From an uncultured Pelosinus sp. (GTDB lineage: Bacteria > Bacillota > Negativicutes > UMGS1260), in assembly GCA_900550105.1 (NCBI GenBank), contig URQW01000072.1:1-13644 (forward strand): a DNA stretch of 13,644 bases, in the 5' to 3' direction. A program made the translations under genes and the position numbers. Below are positions 6,500 through 12,734 of this stretch, one piece after another. Position 1 is the stretch's first letter, and each line of letters starts with the position of its first letter. The notes under the pieces were generated by a model that made no database searches, was not told the origin of the DNA, and saw only the letters and a list, made by a program, of their open reading frames with translations.

Positions 6500-7420
6500 T
6501 TATTCGTGAATAATCAATTCTAATACGTCAGGTCTAGAATAGTGACCGGTTGGATCAAAATCCATGCGGCTTAAAGGAACTAAGTCTAAATTTAAATCGG
6601 CATACAAGATTTCTTCCCTGTCCCAGACAGGAGCGACAACGTATTTTCCAAATGGGTCGACAATGCAACTACCGCCGGGACAGAAGTTTCCTGGATAATT
6701 TTCCAGTTCATGCTGATAGTTAAAATCGGTGGGATACATATCTTTGGTTACATATTGATTACAGCCAATGACAAAGCAGCGCCCTTCTAACGCAATATGC
6801 CGCATGGTGCATTGCCATTCTTCGCGGCTGTCCGCTGTTGGCGCTAAATAGATGGATACTCCTTTTTGATACATAGCGGCGCGAGCTAAAGGCATATAAT
6901 TTTCCCAGCAGATGAGCGAACCTACTATCCCATAAGGGGTATCGATTGTTGTTAATGTATGGCCATGGCCTTCACCCCAAATCAGGCGTTCTGTGCCTGT
7001 CGGTTTTAGCTTGCGATGCTTACCTAAAAAACTGCCGTCAGGGCCGAAGAATAGGTATGTGCAATATAAAGTACAGTTTAATTCATCTCGTTCGGTTACG
7101 CCCATGCACACGTAGGCATTGGCTTCAGCAGCGGCTTTTCCGATAGATTCGGTGTCGATACTTGGTACCATGACTGAATTATCATAATAGCGTTTCCAGT
7201 CTTCACGACCTTCCATGGTTCGCGTTCCCACTACGTAGCCATAAGAAAATCCCCGCGGATAGGCCGGAATAAATGATTCGGGAAATATAATGAACTTAGC
7301 ATTGGCCTGGCTGGCTTCTTTTATTAGCTCGATGGCCTTGTCGATAGTTTTCTGTTTATCAAACAAACTAGGAGCAGCTTGTACTACGGCTATTTTTACA
7401 TTCTTTTCGGTATTCTTCAT
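6500..7420 (-). CDS. Nitrilase (carbon-nitrogen hydrolase superfamily)
   Basis: Encodes 306 residues of the true nitrilase branch, which hydrolyses a nitrile to the carboxylic acid and ammonia. The catalytic triad is Glu48 (FPESFIP), Lys137 (KHRKLKPTGTERLIWGEG) and the nucleophile Cys171 (LICWENYMPLAR). Length and motif spacing are normal and there is no signal peptide, so it is cytoplasmic. AGGAGG at 7429-7434 sits eight bases before the ATG. A divergent LysR gene starts 109 bases away and is the obvious regulator, with a dyad in the shared promoter region. The downstream XRE-SOR gene is probably co-transcribed. The actual nitrile (aromatic, aliphatic or cyanide-derived) cannot be told from sequence. 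Confidence 0.92.
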   Translation of the reverse strand: MKNTEKNVKIAVVQAAPSLFDKQKTIDKAIELIKEASQANAKFIIFPESFIPAYPRGFSYGYVVGTRTMEGREDWKRYYDNSVMVPSIDTESIGKAAAEANAYVCMGVTERDELNCTLYCTYLFFGPDGSFLGKHRKLKPTGTERLIWGEGHGHTLTTIDTPYGIVGSLICWENYMPLARAAMYQKGVSIYLAPTADSREEWQCTMRHIALEGRCFVIGCNQYVTKDMYPTDFNYQHELENYPGNFCPGGSCIVDPFGKYVVAPVWDREEILYADLNLDLVPLSRMDFDPTGHYSRPDVLELIIHE

Positions 7421-7449
7421 AAATAAAACCTCCTAAGTATTTCTTTGAC

Positions 7450-7481
7450 TTTACTTTATCATAACTTCCTAATATGATAAA
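7450..7481. promoter_or_regulatory. LysR-type dyad over divergent nitrilase/LysR promoters
   Basis: Perfect nine-base arms TTTATCATA (7455-7463) and TATGATAAA (7473-7481) flank a nine-base spacer and include a symmetric T-N11-A (T7462, A7474). For the LysR gene, TTTACT (7450-7455), 17 bases and TATGAT (7473-7478) form a promoter. On the minus strand TATGAT (7458-7463) could be the nitrilase -10, though its -35 is weak. The dyad thus covers both -10 boxes. Confidence 0.65.
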
Positions 7482-7529
7482 AATGAATTTATTTAATTTA
7501 ACTTATGAATTATATTGATAAGGAGAGCT

Positions 7530-8420
7530 ATGAATCACAATTATCTAAAGACTTTTCTTAAAGTCGCCGAGTTAATGAACTTCTCACAGGCGGCGCAGCA
7601 GTTAGGATATTCTCAATCGACAGTTACGATTCAAATTCAGCAACTAGAAGAAGAACTTGGGGTTCAGTTATTTGATCGGTTTGGGAAAAAGGTTTATATA
7701 TCGCAACAAGGCGAGGCTTTTTTGCCTTTTGCGCAAAAAATTATTAAGCTAGCCATGGAAGCGCAGGAAGCTCTCGTTGTGCAGCAAGAGCCGACTGGCG
7801 TCTTACAAGTAGGCATTGTTGAATCGCTTTGCAGTACTATATATCAAGAAATTATTGAGACTTTTTTATTACGTTATCCTAAAGTTGACTTGATAATCAA
7901 GATAGCGACTACATTAGAACTGGTAAAATTGCTGCAACAAAATCAAGTTGATGTAATAGTAACTTTAGATAAAAAAATTAATGAACATAATTTTTGCCGG
8001 GCTATAGAAAGAGAAGAAAGGATTGTATTTCTTGCTTCTAAGGCGCATCCATTGGTTTACAAAACACATTCTGTTTCTTTACAAGATATAGTTTGCGAAA
8101 AGTTTATTTTGACGGAGAAATATTGCAATTATCGCGAGGTCTTTGAAGAAATATTGCGAGAGCGTAATTTAGCAGTTGCGGCGCGACTAGAAATTGGTAG
8201 TACGAATTTAATCTTTGATCTGGTAGTAAAAGGATTAGGCATTACGCTTCTACCAGAGATTTGTCTTTCTTATTATCCTGTGCAACAAGAAATAGCTATT
8301 TTGCCAATCTCGGATTGTTCTATTAAGTTATTTACGCAACTTATTTATAACAAAAATAACTGGGTAAGTCCGGCTAAGCAGGCGTTTATTAATATAACAG
8401 AGCAGTATTTATTTCCTTGA
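7530..8420 (+). CDS. LysR-family regulator divergent from nitrilase
   Basis: Encodes 296 residues. The helix-turn-helix is at about 17-50 (NFSQAAQQLGYSQSTVTIQIQQLEEELGVQLFDR), followed by an effector domain from about 90. I chose the ATG at 7530 because AAGGAGA (7520-7526) lies directly before it; a TTG at 7515 would put the SD inside the gene. It shares the motifs ESLC (Cys101) and FILTExxCxYRxxFExIL (Cys199) and the ending KxWxSPAxxAFI with the LysR protein at 10926-11834, so the two are close paralogues. From the divergent layout and the 27-bp dyad it is expected to regulate the nitrilase gene and itself. The paired conserved cysteines could be redox-responsive or ligand contacts; that is inference. 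Confidence 0.92.
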   Translation: MNHNYLKTFLKVAELMNFSQAAQQLGYSQSTVTIQIQQLEEELGVQLFDRFGKKVYISQQGEAFLPFAQKIIKLAMEAQEALVVQQEPTGVLQVGIVESLCSTIYQEIIETFLLRYPKVDLIIKIATTLELVKLLQQNQVDVIVTLDKKINEHNFCRAIEREERIVFLASKAHPLVYKTHSVSLQDIVCEKFILTEKYCNYREVFEEILRERNLAVAARLEIGSTNLIFDLVVKGLGITLLPEICLSYYPVQQEIAILPISDCSIKLFTQLIYNKNNWVSPAKQAFINITEQYLFP

Positions 8421-8457
8421 TATCTTTTAGGATATAACTATTTTTAAGAAAGTTTTG

Positions 8458-8466
8458 TGGTATAAT
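8458..8466 (+). promoter_or_regulatory. Extended -10 promoter of the HxlR gene
   Basis: TGG TATAAT (8458-8466) is a consensus extended -10 element. No good -35 is visible upstream. It lies 31 bases before the start codon and 37 bases after the LysR stop. Confidence 0.6.
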
Positions 8467-8497
8467 GATAAGCAAATAATTTAAGGGAGCCGCTGTA

Positions 8498-8833
8498 ATG
8501 AATACAATAGAAATTCAATTGACTAAAGGCGAACCGGGACAGCCTTGTCCCATCGCTAAAACGCTTGATGTTATTGGAACGAAGTGGACCTTTCTTATTA
8601 TCAGAGATCTACTGATTGAAGGAACCATGCGGTTTAGTGATTTGCAAAAATCCATGAAAGCGATTAGTCCTAAGACCCTTTCATTACGACTGCGCGAATT
8701 AGAGGAAAAGGGAATTGTGAATAGAAAAGTCTATCCGGAAGTACCGCCGCGCGTCGAATATTCCCTCACTGAAAAAGGCCGCTGTTTGGAAAAAATTTTT
8801 ATCGAACTGAAACGTTTTGGACTTACTTTATAA
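8498..8833 (+). CDS. HxlR-family winged-helix regulator
   Basis: Encodes 111 residues with the full HxlR pattern: an N-terminal conserved cysteine (Cys17 in GQPCPIAKTLDVIGTKWTFLIIRDLL), then MRFSDLQKSMKAISPKTLSLRLRELEEKGIV as the recognition region, and a wing PPRVEYSLTEKG. HxlR/YodB-type proteins often sense aldehydes, quinones or oxidants through this cysteine. AAGGGAG (8483-8489) is the SD. It forms a single-gene unit between its own extended -10 promoter and a strong terminator. No adjacent target gene is obvious, because the next gene is convergent. Confidence 0.92.
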   Translation: MNTIEIQLTKGEPGQPCPIAKTLDVIGTKWTFLIIRDLLIEGTMRFSDLQKSMKAISPKTLSLRLRELEEKGIVNRKVYPEVPPRVEYSLTEKGRCLEKIFIELKRFGLTL

Positions 8834-8837
8834 ATAC

Positions 8838-8885
8838 AATGAGAGCAAAAAGAGTCGATAAGCTTTTTGCTCTCATTTATTTTTT
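8838..8885 (+). terminator. Strong intrinsic terminator after the HxlR gene
   Basis: Perfect 15-base arms (8838-8852 and 8863-8877) with a ten-base loop are followed by TTTATTTTTT. It may also stop minus-strand transcription of the MFS gene at 8954-10141, but the T-run on that side is weak. Confidence 0.92.
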
Positions 8886-8903
8886 GAATTTTTTCTGTGA
8901 TAG

Positions 8904-8924
8904 TACCAAAATTTCTTTTTGGTA
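8904..8924. repeat. Inverted repeat between convergent genes
   Basis: TACCAAAA (8904-8911) and TTTTGGTA (8917-8924) form an eight-base perfect stem with a five-base loop, extendable by TAG/CTA after a one-base bulge. It lies just past the end of the minus-strand MFS gene but is not followed by a T-run, so a terminator role is uncertain. Confidence 0.4.
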
Positions 8925-8953
8925 ACTAAGTTCTAATAACGTTTTTCTTAAAT

Positions 8954-10141
8954 TTACTTGGTTTTTTCTGTGAAAAAGTAGATTAGAGCTATGATTGGTA
9001 GAATTAGTCCGAGGAGTGACGCCGCGAACCAGCCACCGTAAGCGTAAGACCAGCCGCCTAGCGATGAACCGGCTGCTCCGCCCATAAAGAATACAGCCAT
9101 AAATACTCCATTCACTCTCCCGCGGATTTCACTGCCTAGAGAATAAATAACTCGTTGGCCGAGAACAAGATTTCCTGATACGGCCATATCTAAGGCGATT
9201 GCAGCGATCACTAGTATTGTTAAGGCGAAATGGGAAGGTTCGCTGGTGATATTTGTTAATAGGAAAGAAAGTATCGCAATGACAATGGCCAATCCTGTTA
9301 AGGGCTTCGTCCAGCCTTTATCAGCTAATCTACCAGCAATGGGAGCTGCAACAGCACCCGCTACGCCAGCAAGAGCAAATAGCGCAATTTCTTGCTGTGA
9401 TAAATGAAAATGATGTGTGAGCCATAGCGGAATGACTGTCCAGAAAAGACTAAAAGAACCAAATAAGCAAGCTTGATAAAAGGCACGGCGCCGTAAGAGC
9501 GGCTTGGTAGCAAAGAGTGATATAAGCGAAAGTAACAAACGACGATAGCTCAGGGTTGGTACAGGAGTTCTTTTGGGTAGAAAAAAGGCTAAGAGAAGCG
9601 CAAGCAGTGCTGTTAAGATAGCCGAGATCAGAAAAATAATCTGCCAACTCCATAAACCGGTCACTAGGCTGGCTAAGGGACGGGAGAGCATGATCCCAAG
9701 CAGCAGTCCACTCATGACATTGCCGACGGCCTGCCCGCGCTTTTCCTCAGGTGCGAGATGGGCGGCGTAAGGAACAAGAATTTGCGTTGCTACAGAGCCA
9801 AGCCCAAGTAGTAAAGCAGTAGCGAGGAAGAAGAACGCATTGGTTATCTGGGCGGCGCCGATTAGAGCGGCGATTAAAGCAATTAACAAGATAAAAACGA
9901 GTCGGCGATTTTCGATAAGATCAGAAAGCGGTACGATAAATAAGAGCCCAATGACATAGCCGATTTGTGTTAAAGTGACGATAAATCCGGCTAAAGAGAG
10001 GGGAAGGCCAGTGGCGGTGCTGATAGGGCCGATTAAGGGCTGGGCATAATAGAGATTGGCAACAATTACGCCACAGGCGACTGCCAGGAGCACTGTAATC
10101 CAAGTAGAAATTTGTTGGGAGTTTTTTTGATCTTGCTTCAT
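8954..10141 (-). CDS. MFS efflux transporter (DHA1-type), TetR-controlled
   Basis: Encodes 395 residues with about twelve membrane segments. The first helix has GVIVANLYYAQPLIGPIS and the second TLTQIGYVIGLLFIVPLSDLIENRRLV (the MFS loop 2-3 motif A region). RGQAVGNVMSGLLLGIMLSRP in helix 5 is the drug:proton antiporter-like motif. NLYYAQPL with TQxGYxxGL is typical of a widespread group of uncharacterised exporters. AGGGA lies before the ATG. It is divergent from a TetR gene and its promoter carries the TetR-type operators, so it should be induced when an effector releases TetR. The substrate is unknown. Confidence 0.9.
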   Translation of the reverse strand: MKQDQKNSQQISTWITVLLAVACGVIVANLYYAQPLIGPISTATGLPLSLAGFIVTLTQIGYVIGLLFIVPLSDLIENRRLVFILLIALIAALIGAAQITNAFFFLATALLLGLGSVATQILVPYAAHLAPEEKRGQAVGNVMSGLLLGIMLSRPLASLVTGLWSWQIIFLISAILTALLALLLAFFLPKRTPVPTLSYRRLLLSLISLFATKPLLRRRAFYQACLFGSFSLFWTVIPLWLTHHFHLSQQEIALFALAGVAGAVAAPIAGRLADKGWTKPLTGLAIVIAILSFLLTNITSEPSHFALTILVIAAIALDMAVSGNLVLGQRVIYSLGSEIRGRVNGVFMAVFFMGGAAGSSLGGWSYAYGGWFAASLLGLILPIIALIYFFTEKTK

Positions 10142-10172
10142 AGAGAATCCCTGCCTTTATATTTTTTTGCCA

Positions 10173-10195
10173 ATTTACAATACTAAACGTTTAGT
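10173..10195. promoter_or_regulatory. TetR operator copy 1
   Basis: Contains the perfect 14-bp palindrome ACTAAACGTTTAGT (10182-10195). With the flanking ATTTACAAT it forms one arm of a 23-bp inverted duplication, matching the other copy at 22 of 23 positions. It lies in the 5' leader of the MFS transcript. Confidence 0.8.
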
Positions 10196-10212
10196 TTTTT
10201 TTTGTTGATTAA

Positions 10213-10241
10213 ATTATATACTATACGTTTAGTATTGTAAA
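10213..10241 (-). promoter_or_regulatory. Promoter of the MFS gene
   Basis: On the minus strand, TTTACA (10236-10241), 17 bases, then consensus TATAAT (10213-10218). The spacer is occupied by operator copy 2, a classical arrangement for TetR repression. Confidence 0.8.
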
Positions 10242-10242
10242 T
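10220..10242. promoter_or_regulatory. TetR operator copy 2
   Basis: ACTATACGTTTAGT (10220-10233) differs from operator copy 1 at one position. With its flank it is an inverted copy of 10173-10195. The centres of the two palindromes are 38 bp apart. It sits between the -35 and -10 of the MFS promoter. Confidence 0.8.
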
Positions 10243-10275
10243 ATGTTTTTCGTTTTATTATGGAAAAATATTTAG

Positions 10276-10281
10276 TATAAT
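10276..10281 (+). promoter_or_regulatory. Candidate -10 of the TetR gene
   Basis: TATAAT is 44 bases before the TetR start. No convincing -35 is found 16-18 bases upstream (T-rich only), so the call is tentative. Confidence 0.35.
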
Positions 10282-10325
10282 GTACGTATGGTTTTCAATA
10301 CCTGAAGTAGAATGGAGGTGTTTGT

Positions 10326-10898
10326 TTGGAAAAGAAACGAGGACGCCCTCGCGACGCTGCTACGGAAAAAGCGATTCTTGCGGCTTCCTATGAATTGCTC
10401 TTGGAAAAGGGCTTTAGCTCCGTCACTGTAGAAAAAATCGCGGAACGAGCTAAAGTGAGTAAAGCTACGATTTATAAATGGTGGCCTAATAAAGCAGCTG
10501 TTGTAATGGCTGGCTTTTTATCAGCTGCTATGTCTAGACTCCCCGTGCCAGATACAGGATCAGTAGTAGAAGACACTATTATTCAAGCCGGGAATTTAGC
10601 TCGCTTTTTGGCGAGTCGCGAAGGACAAGCGATTAATGAGCTAATTGCCGAAGGGCAATTTGATGCAAAGATAGCTGAGGAATATCGGCTAAGGTATTTT
10701 CAGCCGCGTCGCCTAGAATCAAAGCGAATTCTGGAACGAGGCGTTCAGCGAGGCGAACTGAAAAAAGATTTGGATCTTGAATTATGTATTGACTTAATTT
10801 ATGGTCCGCTATTTTATCGGTTGCTGATAACGGGAGAACCTGTTAATGAAGTATTTATTAAAGCTGTGGTGTATCATGTTTTTAATGGAATTCAATGA
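10326..10898 (+). CDS. TetR/AcrR-family repressor
   Basis: Encodes 190 residues. The N-terminal tail KKRGRPRD is followed by the TetR helix-turn-helix at about 30-56 (FSSVTVEKIAERAKVSKATIYKWWPNKAAVV) and an all-helical effector domain. KWWPNK is typical of one large TetR subgroup. The start is a TTG: GGAGGTG (10314-10320) lies five bases before it, the RGRPRD tail follows directly, and no ATG fits. It is divergent from the MFS exporter and very likely represses it from the two operators at 10173-10242, and possibly its own gene. The TTG start may keep its level low. Confidence 0.92.
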   Translation: MEKKRGRPRDAATEKAILAASYELLLEKGFSSVTVEKIAERAKVSKATIYKWWPNKAAVVMAGFLSAAMSRLPVPDTGSVVEDTIIQAGNLARFLASREGQAINELIAEGQFDAKIAEEYRLRYFQPRRLESKRILERGVQRGELKKDLDLELCIDLIYGPLFYRLLITGEPVNEVFIKAVVYHVFNGIQ

Positions 10899-10904
10899 TG
10901 AATA

Positions 10905-10943
10905 AAAAAATCCAAGGCCTTTTTCTTAGGCTTTGGATTTTTT
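10905..10943. terminator. Bidirectional terminator overlapping the LysR 3' end
   Basis: Arms at 10905-10919 and 10929-10943 pair at 14 of 15 positions with a nine-base loop. T-runs occur on both sides (A7 at 10904-10910, T6 at 10938-10943). The right arm lies inside the last codons of the minus-strand LysR gene and the loop contains its stop codon. Confidence 0.88.
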
Positions 10944-11834
10944 GTTTGCATGTTTAAATGTTTCTGTAGTTACGTCAATAAAGGCTCGTAAGGCAGGCGA
11001 CAGCCATTTATCTTTATGATAAATAATTTGTGTCTTAATTTGAAAGGGTGGACCGATCCAGGGAAGAATCGCGAGTCGGCCTTCTTTATATTCTTGCTCT
11101 ACAGCGATTCGCGGTAAAAAGCCAATGCCCCAGCCATCCATGACGAATTTTTTGATTACGTCATTGCTGCTGAAGGCAATGACCGAGGCTGGAGTGACGC
11201 CAGCTTGGGTGAGAATGCTTTCAAAAATCCGGCGATAACTGCACCCTGGTTCTGTCAGAATAAAGGACTGATTGTTCATATCCTGTACTGTAACCGTTTT
11301 TTTGTATGCCAGAAGATGGTCAGGGGCTGTTATAATTGCCATGGGTTCTTCAAAAAGCGTATGACTTATAAAATCAGTTTCTTTGGTGGGTACATCAAGG
11401 GAGACCATAATATCGACAGTGTTTTTTTTCAAGTGGGAACGGTAATCTGAACAGATATCCAGAGTAATGTTGATCTCAACATGGGGATAGCGAGCGCGAA
11501 ATATTTTAAACACTTCTGGTAAACGATGCGTGCAGAGTGATTCGGCAGTACCAATACTGAGAGAACCGCAAGGTGAAAGTGAATTGGCCAGGACAGCTTT
11601 GGCCTCTTCTGATAATTTTAATATTTTTTCTGCATAAACATAAAGATCTTCGCCTGATTTCGTAAGCTTGATTTGTTTGCCTAATCGCTCGAAGAGTAAC
11701 GTGCCAAATTCTTTTTCCAACTCTTGAATTTGGTTAGTAATGGTTGATTGCGCGTATCCCAAGTGCTGAGCTGCTTGGGTAAAGCTTAGTTTTTTCACAA
11801 CAATTGTGAAAGTTTTCAGTTGTCGCAGTTCCAT
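10926..11834 (-). CDS. LysR-family regulator divergent from QueG-like paralogue 3
   Basis: Encodes 302 residues. The helix-turn-helix is at about 17-50 (SFTQAAQHLGYAQSTITNQIQELEKEFGTLLFER) and the effector domain starts at about 90. Shared with the LysR protein at 7530-8420 are ESLC (Cys101), FILTExGCSYRRIFESIL (Cys198) and KWLSPALRAFID, so it is a paralogue with a probably different ligand. AGGTGG precedes the ATG. The basic tail (NKKSKA) is encoded within the terminator stem. It is divergent, 129 bases away, from the QueG-like gene at 11964, with a LysR box in between, which makes that gene its likely target. Confidence 0.92.
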   Translation of the reverse strand: MELRQLKTFTIVVKKLSFTQAAQHLGYAQSTITNQIQELEKEFGTLLFERLGKQIKLTKSGEDLYVYAEKILKLSEEAKAVLANSLSPCGSLSIGTAESLCTHRLPEVFKIFRARYPHVEINITLDICSDYRSHLKKNTVDIMVSLDVPTKETDFISHTLFEEPMAIITAPDHLLAYKKTVTVQDMNNQSFILTEPGCSYRRIFESILTQAGVTPASVIAFSSNDVIKKFVMDGWGIGFLPRIAVEQEYKEGRLAILPWIGPPFQIKTQIIYHKDKWLSPALRAFIDVTTETFKHANKKSKA

Positions 11835-11865
11835 AAATTAACCACCTATCAATTTTATTGAATTA

Positions 11866-11880
11866 ATAGATCAAATCTAT
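11866..11880. promoter_or_regulatory. LysR box (T-N11-A) between LysR and QueG-like paralogue 3
   Basis: ATAGATCAAATCTAT has perfect six-base arms and a T-N11-A core (T11867, A11879). A second palindrome, CTATCGATAG, is at 11890-11899. A possible extended -10 for the QueG-like gene, TGG TAATAT (11905-11913), lies downstream, so the box is centred about 46 bases before the likely transcription start, suiting activation. Confidence 0.65.
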
Positions 11881-11963
11881 CCATTTTATCTATCGATAGC
11901 TCTATGGTAATATAACTTCAAGGATAAATCCAGTCTGAGATAATCAATTTAGGGAGGTTTAAA

Positions 11964-12647
11964 ATGGGAAATATTACTGCTGTGACAATAAAAGAACATA
12001 TGGAGAAGCTAGGCGCCGATTTGTGCCAAATCGCTGCTGTTGAACGTTTTACAAAGGCACCGTCTGGATTTCATCCTGATGATATTTTTCCTGGTTGCCA
12101 AAGTGTCGTTGTTTTTGCTGTAGCTATACCAAAAAGTATTTTCTGTTCTTCCTCGCAAGCTCTGTATACTTTCGCTCACTTAAAATTATTTGATAAGCTT
12201 AATTCGATTGCCCTTACTGCTGCGATGGAATGGGAGAAGCACGGAATTAGTTCTGTTCCTGTGCCAGCATCGGATCCTTATGAATATTGGGATGAAAGTC
12301 GGCGTCGCGGACAGGGAATACTTTCTTTAAAGCATGCGGCAGTACAAGCTGGATTAGGGAAGATCGGAAAAAATACACTTCTTTTAAATGAACAGTTTGG
12401 CAATCGTCTTTTACTGGGCGCTATTTTACTCAAAGTCGCGGTAGAGACTGATCAGTTATCGAAAGTGGAAGGGTGTTTGCCCAATTGTCGAATTTGTTTA
12501 GATTCCTGTCCAAGTCAAGCGTTAGATGGCATTACTATTGATCAAAGCAAATGCCGCGCCATTTGCGGCAAAAGTTCCGAAGGCGGCGGTTTTATTTACT
12601 CCTGCAACATGTGCCGGACTAGGTGTCCCAAACATCTAGGAAGATAA
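11964..12647 (+). CDS. Short QueG-like double [4Fe-4S] cluster protein (paralogue 3)
   Basis: Encodes 227 residues, closer to the QueG core than paralogues 1 and 2: AGLGKIGKNTLLLNEQFGNRLLLGAILL (129-156) matches the QueG AGLGxxGKNTLL block. Cluster cysteines are 171, 175, 178 and 182 (CLPNCRICLDSCP), then 197, 201, 214, 217 and 221 (CNMCRTRCPKH). The position of the QueG catalytic Asp before this block appears to be Gly here (RRRGQGILSLKHA) and the C-terminal repeat domain is absent. It is therefore unlikely to be the tRNA epoxyqueuosine reductase; a reductase or electron carrier of unknown substrate is more plausible. AGGGAGG (11951-11957) is the SD. It is probably activated by the divergent LysR. 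Confidence 0.86.
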   Translation: MGNITAVTIKEHMEKLGADLCQIAAVERFTKAPSGFHPDDIFPGCQSVVVFAVAIPKSIFCSSSQALYTFAHLKLFDKLNSIALTAAMEWEKHGISSVPVPASDPYEYWDESRRRGQGILSLKHAAVQAGLGKIGKNTLLLNEQFGNRLLLGAILLKVAVETDQLSKVEGCLPNCRICLDSCPSQALDGITIDQSKCRAICGKSSEGGGFIYSCNMCRTRCPKHLGR

Positions 12648-12673
12648 GTGGGATTAAAAGTCAGAGGAAACTA

Positions 12674-12714
12674 AAAGGGCGCCAGTACAAAAATGATTTT
12701 GTATGGCGCCCTTT
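12674..12714. terminator. Hairpin terminator between convergent genes
   Basis: A GC-rich stem, AAAGGGCGCCA (12674-12684) with TGGCGCCCTTT (12704-12714), continues after a one-base bulge through TACAAAA/TTTTGTA to a short loop. Short T-runs on each side (CCCTTT on plus, CCCTTTTAG on minus) suit weak bidirectional termination. Confidence 0.78.
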
Positions 12715-12734
12715 ATGATAATATAATAAATTTC

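Noticed and set aside
6500..6513. TTATTC/GAATAA dyad at the nitrilase stop as a terminator.
   Set aside because: The stem is AT-only with almost no loop and no T-run, so read-through into XRE-SOR is more likely.
7515..7529. LysR start at a TTG at 7515.
   Set aside because: AAGGAGA lies inside that extension, directly before the ATG at 7530, and the canonical LysR N-terminus begins at the ATG.
8904..8924. Inverted repeat as the terminator of the minus-strand MFS gene.
   Set aside because: The sequence after the stem on the minus strand is CTATCACAG, with no T-run; kept only as a repeat.
11964..12647. Calling this gene queG (tRNA epoxyqueuosine reductase).
   Set aside because: At 227 residues it lacks the C-terminal domain and the conserved Asp before the AGLGxxGKN block appears to be Gly.
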